Assembly (NCBI GenBank): GCA_035041965.1
Contig: JAPYMA010000927.1
Span: forward strand, 37,869-101,868
From: Anisakis pegreffii
Lineage: Eukaryota > Nematoda > Chromadorea > Rhabditida > Anisakidae
Direction of reading: 5' to 3'
Length of the DNA stretch: 64,000 bases
Below are positions 51,983 through 64,000 of this stretch, one piece after another. Made by a program: the position numbers and the translations under genes. Position 1 is the first letter of the stretch. Each line of letters opens with the position of its first letter. The notes under the pieces were generated by a model. It saw only the letters and a list, made by a program, of their open reading frames with translations, did not search any database and was not told the origin of the DNA.

Positions 51983-53513
51983 TACATGAATCATCAACCC
52001 AGACTGTTTGAACTGACTGTAAGCTAACAGGCGATTTCACCACGATGGTATCTGCAAATGTAGTTTTTTTCTATCAATTCAGACCGAAGTTATTGCAGTC
52101 TTTTAATGACACACTAAAATTACTTTATTAAGTTTGAGTTGAGAAAATCGAATGTTTACACAGTGGAACGTCGATTTATGAACGCTTCGGTTTACAAACA
52201 GTTCGGTTTAAGAAGAAAATTTGTAAAAATTTGTTTCGGTTTTTGAACATTACTCGGTTTACAGATATTTGATCGAGAATATTCCGTGATGCTCTCAAGC
52301 AAAATCAGATGGATTCATAGTAACTGCTATCTTTGATCGTTTCTTGGCAGTTTGTGAACTACTGAGCAGCACTCAGCAAATAGTCCAGTATCTTGGTTCT
52401 CGTTGCTAAAGCAGTGCTTTTCTTCTCTGATGGAAGAAAACTGTGTTCGGTAGAGGGCGTCTGAGGCGTGTGCAACGAAAGTGTTTCATTTGAAATGAAT
52501 TCGCAACTGGAAGTGGCTAATAACTGTCTAGCATCAGAATAATCATCCTGGTCGGATTAATGAATAGCAAATCACATCTCAAAATCTTTTAAGATAACAC
52601 GTCTATCTCGCTCTCAAACGTCATTATGCAAATTCTTAACCCCGTGCATCTCATCAACTGGGCAGAGAATGAAAACGACCTCGAGCATAACATTCATGCT
52701 TTCTCGAATGGTGTTGCATTTATCTCACGTGCTTATGCTGACTAAGCAAACCTCTTTTGTGAGTAGCAGTTTTTAGTACGATCAGCTCTTCAAAGAAATG
52801 AAGTCGAGTCTTGGAGCTGAACAACCCACTCAATCCATCACCTATACACGTTGAACTGACAAAGCTAACAGAGCACTAAATACGTCCACGTGGAAACGTC
52901 CAGCCGTTCATAAAAGTTTTGGCTGCGTTTTCGTACGACGCAAACTGACAGATTAATGTCAGTTGTGCATTTTTATACTACAGGTCAGAAGTCGGAGAAA
53001 AAATCGAAAAAGCGAGCAGACTGAATTCACTGCCATGCTGAAAAGTTCGAGCGTTTTGGGTCGGCTTCAGGCGCAATATTTTTGTTCGAAATTCTGCGTG
53101 GAGTGGTTTTTAACTATCGTAAACCAGGATTCGACAGTTGGCTGGTACTTCAAAAATCAAAGAAAAAAACCTTCCCGGACCATTTCTGCTCCACCCTAAC
53201 TGAGAGATTAATGTCAGTTGCGCATGTCAATTCATCTAAATTCTGCAGAATGCAACGACAAAGTGCCAAATCCTGCTCTTGTCACATTAATTCATGTCAC
53301 ACGTATGGAATATGCACCAGTCGAAATTTATGGGGCGGTTTTTTGAAATTTAAATTGATGAATAATTTTTTTTTTTTGAAATAATTTTTGCACAGAAAAA
53401 TATGCTGTCATTTCATTGTTAATTCTTAATGGATTTGTTGGTGATGTGTGCGGATGTGCTCCAAATTGGTATAATTGGAGAAAGTATGCGTTTCGTTTCG
53501 TTAAGGTTATTAT
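51983..53513. other. Intergenic region upstream of GCN2
   Basis: It contains a possible Tigger/pogo-like terminus (CAGTGGAACGTCGATTTATG at 52161) followed by repeated TTCGGTTTA words. A motif (GAGATTAATGTCAGTTG or GACAGATTAATGTCAGTTG) occurs at about 52950 and again at 53205. No gene is recognised. The promoter of GCN2 presumably lies at the right end. Confidence 0.35.
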
Positions 53514-56500
53514 ATGATGAAAGACGGTGATAGTGATCTAACAAGAAGACAACAAGATGAACGTTTAGTGTTAGAATCAATTTACGGCGATGATATCAGA
53601 GATGCTAACACCAAAAAAACTTGGAAGGTTGGTTATCATGATATTATCACTTGTTTTTTGTACACTCATCTAATTTATAAGCATATTTGCTATATTATTG
53701 TTTCAGTAGAATATTACCCATTCCATATAATACAGTACAATTGGCAATAAGTTTGTTATTTATCGTTTTATATGAAACAGCGTTGAGAAAACATTGAGTT
53801 GAAGACATGGAAACCGTTGGACATAATCATTCATTTAAAACCGGTGCAATCGGCTAGTATCAGTGAGAGAAAAGTATTCGTATCGATTGATCTTCATGTG
53901 AAATGCTCTAAAACGTACCCAGCTGAGAGGTTTGTCTGTTTTCAGCGTGATATGAAATTCTTCATTGATTACAATATCAAATCTGTATGTAAAACAAACA
54001 CGTAATTGATTTATTCACTGCTTTTCATTCATAATACTGAATACCATTATTTTGGATACGATTCAAACATTTTAAGAAAACGAGTGTCGTTTTTTGTATT
54101 AAAGGATTTGTGGTATATGACCACTCGTGAGAGATTGACGAGATTCTTTTCAAATTATAAGCGATGGCTAAATTTAACAATGAATGAGGAACTAATTGCG
54201 GCTTCTGTTCTTAAGCGACCATTCAATGTCCTTTTTTGTTCCATTTTCAAGGACAGGGATTTTTTTGTGAAGATAATTATGATAGCGATAGAAATATGAG
54301 ATCATTACTGATGCTTATTTAACCATAGCAGGTACCTTATTTTCAACATTAATGTGGCTATCACTAATGCTTTTCAGTTCCCCAGAAATATTTTTGGAAA
54401 ATGCGAAAGGAATATCAGTTGAGGATTTGTCACTTCTCAAACGACAACTTACTCAAAAAGCTCAAGAAAACAAGGGTTCGGTAAGTTTTCAAATTAATTT
54501 GGATCATCGTACATTCAAAACCATTGAATTGCTGCGTTCATGTTTGGTGGTGTTCTCAGTCTCAGCAGTGTCGCGAATTAAAACTGTTTGTTTGCCTTCT
54601 TGGCATATGTCGATTGTTATTCTTTAAATTGTTAACAGTATTAGATAATGATTTTATTGACATAATACTGAGGTTGATAATTTTCATTGTGCTGCTGAAT
54701 GTTGTATGCTCTATGTGCTAGATATTCAATAAACAAAATAGGTGAATGAATGCTGATATATATGATATTGAATGTATAATTAAGGAAGTAATAATGGAAT
54801 TGTGTCAGATAATACAAGAGTTTCTTTATGACAGAAATAAACCGCCTTCTGGTTCATTTCATGAGGGAATGTTACGACACAAAGCCGATTCGGAGAATGA
54901 GAAAAGAGTTAGTTGGTGTTCTTCATTCATATTGTGCATCTTGAAAGGCTGATAGCATCAGTCCTCCTTCCCTATTTCATCCGTCTAGTTATTTACTTCT
55001 TTTGCTATCCTATTTCAAACAGTTTCTCTACCAAAGTCGAACCTCTTAGGTTCAAATTAAAGTAGGTGAATCTAGCGAATTATAAATTTGTGGATGAATT
55101 GATAAAATTTGCAGCTATTACGTGTCAGTTCAGAGCAAAGAGAGCGCGATGAAATAAAGGCATTCGAGGAGATGCGTAAAGAACAGTTATTATGGAAAGA
55201 GGCCGAAGATGAAGAAGATAAAATGAAGTTGTCGTCAGTGAGCAGTAATCTGTTCGACTGTGAACTTATCACAACTATTGATGGCTATGAAAAACGTATT
55301 TGCAAAGTTCAAAAAAACTCTCTCAAACGACACTCACCTGATTTATTATGCTCTGAATGGATTGCTATTGAACCATCATTTGTAAGTTTTGTCTGTTATT
55401 TTCTAATATTGCCACTGTAGAATGTAATTTAGTGCGATTCATATTTTAAGAGATAATCTTTCGCTGTTTCAGAAAAAGTTTTTGTTGAACCGTTTCCGTT
55501 CATGACGTGCGATAAACGCGAGCAGTTTTCGAATCCGTTTTCATGATCGATACGTTTTTGAATGATCTCCATGTGCAGATGTGCTTCGTTTGCTGCAGAG
55601 TTGATTCTGTTGTGAAATCATTTATAAAAAATTCAGAATCGAAAGATGTTGGTATCAGAATGGAATTTCAACTATGCATCGGGAAGGAAAGGAACAGTTC
55701 GTAGAAGTAGATTCAATACCAATTTCTTCGAATCAAAAGTGGATTGTTTTGAAAAAGAAATGATGAAATTATGCAAATTGAATCGAACAGATCATGCGTT
55801 ATGCGCTTATACGTTTATTGCAGTTCAAAAGAAGACAATCAGCAATTCAGATGTTAATGTCAGGTATATAGTAAGATCAGATTTGATATTTATTGATCTT
55901 CTGATGTTGATATTCTATCGTTCCAGGTGAACGATCACAAGATGAAAAACTGGCATTCAAAGTATGCCCAAAAACCTTATCCCACCCCTACCCCTCCCCC
56001 CTTCACCCGAGGTTGTCGAAATTTTCGACGATCCGCGGGAACGAAATTTTTGTGTTCTTCCGAAAGGGAATTTCGGTGGTATGCCAGAATGCATCCGTCG
56101 GTTGATCGTTGAAGATCTTACCAGATTGCGACTGCTGGAACTAGTTTTGATGGTTCGATGCGGTGTCCCCAATATTTTCTGCAACGTTTCAGTATTCGGC
56201 AGTTTGGTCTATCACGTACCGAATCTCAAAATACACATTGAAATTTCCATCAACACTTCTTTCCGTAATGATTTTCATATCCAGTTCCGCTGTATTTAAG
56301 GATTCTTTACGGGCAGTCAATTGCCGAAAACAGTTTGGTGTTAGTGAACAATGACCGCTTCATTGATTCTCAACCGGTGATTCATTTCAATTTTCTCGAT
56401 ATGTTTATATTTTTTGTAGCCCTTCAAAATTATTTCATTATCCTTCATTCCAAACTGTTCGACTTCGAACAGACTTATTGGTATTCAATGTTATTGCATT

Positions 56501-59500
56501 CATAATTGATTTACTGATATCGAGTATACCATTCAACTGAGTCCCTCGAATCGCACAAGACTACTTCTCCTAAAATAATTTGAATAAATTATACTTTATG
56601 GTGACATGAACGTAGAAGATTCAATTCTTGGATTGAATCAGATGAAGTATTTTAATTTCAGGAACTACAATTATCTCGTTTGGCATTTCAAATGGTGTAT
56701 GCAATTAAATGGTTGCATGAAAATCATTTATTCCATGGTAATTTATCGACGAACTCGATTTGGATTACTAATAAACGATTCTTCAAATTTTCTGACTACG
56801 TCTTATTGTTCGTTTGTTTAAACTTAATTAATTGAATTGATGGTGACGATTGATTTAAAGTTATCCACGTGTCACATGATTCTAATTTTCATTCTCTATT
56901 ATTTTTTAAATCTCTATTGTTACGTTGGTTACTCATAGAACATTGAATCGAATTATTTGAAGATTACTGTAGAGTAAAAATTTCAATTTAAAGACATCGC
57001 TTACGAGAGATGTGTGGTATTTTCGAGAAGTGTTCAGCAGCTGATGTGGATATAAATACTGAATTTGAGTTGGAGAAAGATATTCGACGTAGAGATTTAT
57101 CAGAATTGAGTGAATTCTTTGCGAGATATAAAGGTTCACTTGATAATGCCGTTATCAATAATTATTTGAACAAATTTATCGAAGATTGTAAATCAGTGAA
57201 ATCAATCGATGAACTTGTCGATCATCCATTCATTAATCAAGGTTTGATCTGTTTTAATTCTTTTCGGAGGAAATGTCTGTTTTATTTCTGTATTATTCAG
57301 CATTTGGATCATTTACTCTTCATCAAATAAGCAATGATTAATGAATTTTACAGAGGGCAGGTCTATTGATTCACCGTCGCTATCGTCAAATGTACTCTCA
57401 TCAATGCAGTTGGGTGTTTCACAAGCGAATCAGCATAGTCGTCTAAAGAATGAATTCTTATATATTGATTTCCTCGGAAGAGGAGGTTTCGGTGATGTGA
57501 TCTTAGCAAGGTTCCTTTTATCCCTTTTTTTCCTATTGAAGACGTAATGATAAGTATTAGTTAGTTGTAATCGATTTTGAATGAAGCGACTTAATCGTTA
57601 ACAAATAAATGTTGTGTTGATATTTTATCGTCAAATTTTTTTCATTCAGGAAGTATCTCGGCTTCATTTGCTGAAATTAGGCGTAATTCATCGTTTAAGA
57701 TATTTCATATGGATGATTTAGTTTGATGATGATTGATAGAATGTATGGAATGAAATATAAAAGTTCAGGAACAAACTCGATGGTAATGAATACGCAGTGA
57801 AAAGAATACCGTTAGACCCTAAGGACAACCGTCTCAACAGAAAATTACTCCGAGAGGCAAAACTTTTTTCGCGACTAAACCATCCGAATGTTGTGCGTTA
57901 TTACAGTGCATGGATTGAAGATGCACCTTTGCCTCCGCAAGAGACACAATTTGATATTGAACAGTCTCAGAAGATCAGATCTGCAGATGATGACGGTTTG
58001 TAATTATGTTTAGTATCAATTAAGTGGTTTCATTTTCAGAATTTATCCGATTCGTCGATGAATATCCAGCTTTTGAAATTGTTTTGTGTTATCTGCTTAT
58101 TCGGCTCCATATGTTCGTAGTTTATTATTATTCAGATGTTGTATTATACTTGAGCATGCTGTCATCATTTCATTGATATGCTAACGTTCCATTGAAGATC
58201 GTTGAAAGAAAATAAGATTATTAGGATTTAGAACTAGTTTTGTTGGATTCGTCAATCTGAGGTTGGCTCTGTTCAGTGAGATATTGATGAAAAACGAATA
58301 GACTGCATTATGATGGAGTAGTTTTTTTGTGGGACAAAAAGTGGTGAAACGCTCTGATATGTGATATAGAATGAAAAGAAATCATGTAATTAACACAGAT
58401 TCGCTGATGCCACTACGATTAAGAAACGCGGAGATGTGTGCAGCGAAGATGGCTGGTGACTCAACAGCCGAATGGTCAACGTCCTTCAAACCAATATCGA
58501 GTGCTGGAGTTCAGTCGAATTCTGAATCTGATTCGGATTCAGATGATGAGAATGATACCAATCAAATTCACACTATCTTCTCGTCAGTCTCACACAATAC
58601 CGACGATAATTCTGATTTCGTTCGTTCACTTTTCTCATTTTTAAGCTCACATATCATCAGCATTATTTGTCGTACATTTACATTTAGTTGATCTTATTTT
58701 AGGTGAATACCCAGATTTGAGCATTTAGAAACGCTGAATGAAGGAAGTAGTGGGTGATGTTTAATGGCATGAAAAAATTCATTAGAATTACATTCACGGT
58801 TTTATCTTTCAGAAGATTTCAGTTCACTTTATTGATGTAAACTGCGGATGTCTTTCAGAAGGAAGGCATTGACGGAGAGTTTACATCAATGAAGTGATGT
58901 ACAGCAAAGTGAATGCTTACTTTAGATCTTATTGGGACGATCTAACAAGGATTGCCACATAACACTTCGGTTTTGCAGGATGTCTTATTCGAAGGTGAAC
59001 GGGAAACGGAATCAGCAGATGAATGCGATGCTACTGAAACATCAAACAAGTCCGATTCAGAATGGTCCAACAAACATCTGCAAACAATGAATAGTTCATT
59101 AAATGCTCATCAAATACCACCAAGGATTCTATTCATCCAAATGGAATACTGTGAAAAGTCAACTTTGAGAATACTGATTGATTCTGGTAGATTGTTGGGT
59201 AATCAACGCGCGATTTGGCGTATTTTTAGAGAGATCTTACAGGGATTGCAATACGTCCATCAAGAGGGAATGATTCACCGCGATATTAAACCGGTTCGTT
59301 TCAGTTAAATCACTTCTTAGTTCATGATTACTGTTATGGATTTATCAGCTTCGTTTGATATCATCACTCGTGCTATATTTGTTGTACTGATAATCGCTGT
59401 AAAGTTGAATCGTTGAAATTAGTTTTACCAATTCAACTTAATACGAATGCAGTTCAGATGAATATTCTAATCGATGGTAATGAACGTGTAAAAATTGGTG

Positions 59501-62500
59501 ATTTTGGTCTAGCAACTCGTGATTTTTTGTGTCGAAAATCGATACTGAAAAGCGATAATAACTGTGATACCAGTAATGAACTATCAATTACGAAAGACAT
59601 TGGCACAGCTTTGTATATCGCACCTGAGTTGTTATCCACATCTAATGATAACGCTAGTTTCACCACCAAAATTGATGTTTACAGGTATTTTCATTATCGT
59701 TATCATCACGTGTGTTTTTATTATTAGTATAAAAGTTTCATTGTGTCACTTTTCATAATTGCTCTAATTTAGTATTGTTAAATTGCAAGTTTGATGATGT
59801 TGCTTGTTTCAATGATAAAATTTATTTATGCTGTTGTTTACAGCTGACAGTAAGATGACGTTCATTTAAGGTTAGATTGATTGATCTTTTGTTGTAAACT
59901 ACCTATTAACAGCTTTTATATTACCGACATTAATGCATTGATTATCATTATCAGCGTTGGCATAGTCTTGTTTGAAATGTTCTATCGTCCGTTATTACCT
60001 GGAATGGAACGGATCACGATGATAAAATCTCTTCGTAACGCTCTGATCTTCCCTTCAGATTTTGCAGCCGATGTTCCCGAGGTTATTGAGTGATTTCGAA
60101 ATTATTCACTATTTTTTGTTTATTGATTGTTAAACATTGATCAGAATTCGATAGTACTTCTCGGAATGTGTCATTGAAGTATTTCTAAATGACTTAACGT
60201 TTTACTCACGGGACATCTAATTTTGGCCTAGTGAATAAATCGTTCATCATATTTAATCAGTCATTTTTAATTTGGATCGTGAAGTTAATTCAGATTAACA
60301 ATGACAGTTCCGATCACATCGTTTTGCCTTGTCATATTTTACACTTTATCTAAATTAAGGTTCATCGTAAAGCAGCGAAAGAATTAATCAAAATGATGTT
60401 GCAACAAATACCCGAGCAAAGACCATCAGTGCAGAATTTGATCGACAGTGAGAAAGTGCCGATCGTTGAAATTGAAGAGAATCAATTTCAGGTTCATTTA
60501 CCATATTTCATTAACCCTGTGTGATCGCTGAAATAGCTGAAGTGATCCCTGTTGCAATTGGAATTAATGAGTGTCCACTTCAGAAGATGTTCTGTCAAAC
60601 GTTGCATACTCGTGGTGGTCGTATGCATCAGTGGATGATCGATACGATGCTCAATGAGCCTCTTCCGATCGCCGCTGATTACTTGTATGACAGAGGTGTT
60701 TGCTCATTGGTTTGTTTTATCATTCAATTGATATAGAATCGTTACTGACCCAAGAAGAGCTGAAAACTAGAAAATCTAATTAAGGATCGTCTGTCAATCT
60801 CACGACTGCGTAATATTGAATATATAAACACCGAATTATCAGCAATATGTAACCTTCACGCATTCATTCCATTCATGTGTCACTCCATTGCACCATTTAA
60901 TGATCAGTCAATCAATAAGGAGCCATCGAAGTCAAAGTCAAAAATTTGTCGTTTCATCGATGATAATGGTATCACTATTACTCTGCCAGTGAGTTTGTTT
61001 TGAAAAAGTTGTTTGATTTACCATAACGAATCTTTCAGTAATTCAATTGAGTTTATTTTCTGTGTGTATCATTAATGAGCGTCCATATAACTCATCTCCT
61101 TGTTTATCCCGTTCTCTTGAAATTGATAATAATAATAATAAGAATAAATTTCGAAGCCTTTAAAATTTGTGTCATATTTTGATGTTTTTCTCATTAATAT
61201 TACATTCTGAACGAAAATTGGGTGGTCGAGCAAAATATACGCATGTGCAGTATAATATGATTAATAATTTGTTAGTACGATCATCGTCGAACGTTTATTC
61301 GTTACTGCGTTCGTAATGGACTGAATCGTTTGAAGAGATATGCGCACGGCAAAGTGTTCAGTCGTTCAGATGCACTTGGTACGTTTCTGACTGATAGTGA
61401 GTGGTTTTTGATTGGATTATTATTATTGGTGTTTGATAGTGTTGTAATGAGACGAAGGATGATAACTGAAATATTTCAAATAGCCATCGTTTGAATAAGA
61501 TTTATTTTGATGTTCACAATGTAATCATAGAAAAGCACAAGAAAGGTGAATGAATTTGAGGTGGAATTCACCCAATCGAACGCAACGAATTCGCAGTCGA
61601 CTGCATCGGTGCAGTTCACTCGTCATCAGCGTTAACTGCTGATCTATTGTGCATAATGATCGAAGCAGCACATCGACTGAATGCGATCAATTCCTGTAAA
61701 TGGCGACTGGTGATCGGTCATCGTTCACTGATCATCGCCACTGCGTTCTACCTCGGTTTCGTTGATCCCTCTTCCATCCACAAAATACTCAACGTCCTTT
61801 ATATTACAACCACCACCACAAACAGTTCGTTTCTTGATCACTTCATCTCCTTTTATTGCTATCGCTCTTAACGAGTCTTCTTCAGAACAATATTTGCAGA
61901 AGTAATGAGTCGGGAACAGAAAGTTGAACGTTTGAGAGTTGGAGGTGAAATGTCATATAATCAAGCGAATTCATTATTGAATATTCTCGATGGTGATGAC
62001 GATTCGTTAGAGGGCATTAAGGAAAGATTCAAGCCGTTGATACAATCACGAAATGATAAGATCAGTAAATTGTGCAAGAATGCATTCGACGAAATCACTG
62101 ACATTGTTCATATTCTTCAGTTATTAACTGGTTTGAATTTGCATTTTATTAATTCATTATTTCGCCATTGTTGTAAGCTGATCTCTGTGAACATAAATTG
62201 TCAGTATTTGGGGAGTAACAGCGAAATTTCATTGAACTGTTCAACAAAGGAAGTATCCATGTTGTTTACTGAAATGATGATGAGCAAGTGTAAATGAAAT
62301 TAAGGCAAGATAAATGATCGTTTGATATTCGATGGTTCATTGTGCTACAGACCACAAACTTTTTCAAGTGGTATAATATTCCAGTTGCAAGTTTTGATTC
62401 ATCATAAACGGACCTTTCGAACAGTTATCGTTTGCAGCGGAGGTTACTGTTTTCTGGAATTTCAGTAACTAGTAAATTAGCAGTGAAACTTTTTTGTGAT

Positions 62501-64000
62501 TAGTGAAATTATTTGTGACTGACTTAATCTTGCGCGTGCTTGTGACATGTTTAATTTATCGATCAGTTTATTCGGATGTTAACAGCACTCATTAAGTCTT
62601 TTGTTTGCACATTGCTCTAGGTGAAACATCCATCAAAAATGACAGCGATGAAACGAATGAATCAATGAATGAAAATAGATAAATAATGCCAAGAAATAAT
62701 CACAGGTCGTTACGATGATTTACTGACTGAAGAACGTCACGTCCACGATCCGAAACCACCAATCACACTGTGTGCAGTCGGTTGTGCGTTTGCAGTGGAC
62801 TCTATCGCACAGCTGCAGTCTGCTAATGCTGATCGTACTCAGAGTTGGTTTATTGCTTGTTGTCATTAGTTCTTGTGAATATTATTTTCAGCATAGTAAT
62901 CAAGTGCGATGATGACGATTTTTTTAGAGAGTCGTTTGTTGTGGTGTACTGCGTTGGTGTGTTCTACATCAGCATCATTACTCGAGCAAAAAACACATTT
63001 GGTTCAAAATTTGTGGAGAATGGGTATTTCGGCTGATTTTCTGCATGACCCTGTTGAGACGTTCCAAGTTGACCATCTCATCGTTCGTTTTGTGCATTTA
63101 ATTTGAGATTCACTTATTTCGTTCATCTTTATCGAGGAACATATTTTTAAAATCATATTTACTCATCTTATTGCATACAATAATTGATCAGATAATAATT
63201 CGTTGGTTTGTCGCAAATGGATAAAATACTTTTAGCTTGCATTCTCTTTCATTATTGTAATGTAAAATGAAGTAAATCTATGGTATTATAGTAATAGTAT
63301 TATAGTAAAATTATCATAACCACAGTAATAATAACGTTAATTTAAGGATCATTGTAATGACGAGAACATAGATGAATTATTAATAGTGATTGATAATGAC
63401 CAAGTACTGGTAAGATCGAAAGGAAACGATCTTGGTAAGATGCGATTCGATGAGTTGTTCGAAAGATATAGCAGCAGCAGCAGCAGCAGCAGCTCTGGTC
63501 AGCAGTCGAATGCGAACTTCAACAACGACCTAACAACGGCATCACTGTCCTCGTCGTACACCCACTCTCATTCACCGATCAGATATCCTGTTCAGAGCAT
63601 TAACACATCCACCGCTACGTTCGCTAATTTGAACATCCATTATGCACTGTGTGAAAAACTTGCTTACAACACCAAAAAACGTATCGAGGTTTGTTGCTGT
63701 CCAATCCGACTTATTTTTATAGGTTATCTTTTTTAAATGATAGCTCTGAATGAGTTAAATGAGTAGAGTAAAGATGGAATATTGTAAAGTTCATAAGAAG
63801 TAGTGTAGCGATCTTGTATTGTGTATTCCAGTTCCAGAATGAAAACCGATTCACTCAATTAAAACGGTGAATAAGTGAGTGATTGAAATTTAAGGAGTAA
63901 TCAGCAATTGAGAAGTTGTATCGATTGTTCGATATCAACTAATATAAATAACATTTCAGAGCCAAGTTCGATTAGTAACACGTAACTGAACGAAGTACAT
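53514..64000 (+). CDS. gcn-2 (EIF2AK4): GCN2 (eIF2-alpha kinase 4), 3' end beyond the window
   Basis: Cytosolic kinase that senses uncharged tRNA and phosphorylates eIF2-alpha. Domains in order: RWD (ERLVLESIYGDDIRD, KPLDIIIHLKP, PEIFLENAKGIS, NKPPSGSFHEGML; 53514-54907); a charged linker (55115-55381); a pseudokinase (55637-57241) with HGNLSTNS in place of HRD; a kinase (57354-60491) with GRGGFGDV, YAVKRIPLD, an acidic insert, QMEYCEKSTL, HRDIKPMN, DFGLAT and GTALYIAPE; and a histidyl-tRNA-synthetase-like domain (60537-63067; YLYDRG, FIRYCVRNGLNRLKRYAHG, GGRYDDLL, LEQKTHLVQNLW). A C-terminal part (63347-63688) contains (AGC)8 coding polyserine. The last exon (63960 on) runs SQVRL and then either a donor at 63975 or a stop at 63987. 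By homology about 120 residues lie outside, so the gene is called partial. Most exon joins are in phase. Unresolved spots are 55381-55637, 55863-56662 and 60492-60539. Confidence 0.93.
58823..58897. repeat. Hairpin in a GCN2 intron
   Basis: ATTGATGTAAACT (831-843 of the 58-kb block, that is 58831-58843) pairs perfectly with 58878-58890. It extends outward with TCACTTT/GAAGTGA and imperfectly inward, giving a stem of about 21 base pairs with a loop near 34 bases. It lies in the intron between 58619 and 58979. Confidence 0.65.
63470..63493 (+). repeat. (AGC)8 trinucleotide repeat coding polyserine
   Basis: Eight AGC codons inside the C-terminal GCN2 exon, likely to vary in length between individuals. 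The encoded serine tract sits in a linker between the HisRS-like part and the C-terminal domain. Confidence 0.9.

Noticed and set aside
55964..56299. 111-codon plus-strand frame with proline-rich start, inside GCN2
   Set aside because: It does not resemble the kinase, has no phase-compatible acceptor with its neighbours, and begins in CCCC-rich low-complexity DNA.
63975..63989. GCN2 stop codon at 63987 as the true end
   Set aside because: Homologues continue for about 120 residues after this point and a plausible donor (TTA|GTAACA) precedes the stop, so truncation by the window edge is more likely.

Overview
The window looks like a gene-sparse, AT-rich, intron-rich animal genome, most probably a nematode. 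The signs are short exons with TTTCAG-type acceptors, GTAAG/GTTNG donors and frequent phase 1 and 2 introns, together with nematode-flavoured proteins. These include a hydrophobic-tailed acetylcholinesterase of the ACE-2/3/4 type and a BTB protein with a cysteine-rich tail. There is no bacterial operon, rRNA, CRISPR array or phage. The exact species cannot be told; a parasitic clade III worm (ascaridoid or spirurid) is only a guess. All gene models below were spliced by eye from reading frame, splice sites and phase, with no RNA evidence.

Layout. 1-9 kb is mostly repeats: a terminal-inverted-repeat element (about 998-1577), a nearly perfect 92-bp hairpin (2848-2939), a 1.24-kb hAT-like element with an 8-bp target duplication (5761-7003) and scattered exons of an unrecognised minus-strand gene (1867-5074). 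9.06-15.18 kb (minus) is a complete 10-exon acetylcholinesterase of 610 codons with triad S218-E350-H472. 15.2-20.4 kb has no recognisable gene. 20.46-24.44 kb (plus) is a BTB/POZ gene whose region contains an echo of one of its exons and a 155-bp hAT-like MITE. 27.70-30.52 kb (plus) is proteasome subunit beta type-1 (PSMB1/pbs-6), with two introns that appear to use GC-AG borders. 32.3-37.18 kb (plus) is a SUCO/Slp1-type SUN-domain membrane protein. 37.2-42.4 kb is mainly repeats. 42.37-46.96 kb (plus) is a mitochondrial short/branched-chain acyl-CoA dehydrogenase (ACADSB-like) in which exon 2 is present twice. 48.2-50.75 kb (minus) carries exons of an unrecognised, possibly secreted protein. 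51.1-52.0 kb (minus) is a decayed non-LTR retrotransposon. 53.51 kb to the right edge (plus) is a nearly complete GCN2 (eIF2AK4) kinase, cut off by the window end.

The genes do not form a pathway or operon: neurotransmitter breakdown, protein turnover, ER/nuclear-envelope membrane biology, branched-chain acyl-CoA metabolism and amino-acid starvation signalling lie as independent genes separated by repeat-rich intergenic DNA. No new biological system stands out. The most interesting items are the tandem exon duplication in the acyl-CoA dehydrogenase, the two GC-AG introns in the proteasome gene, the long perfect hairpin at 2.9 kb, the hAT-like elements with intact target duplications, and two unrecognised minus-strand genes.
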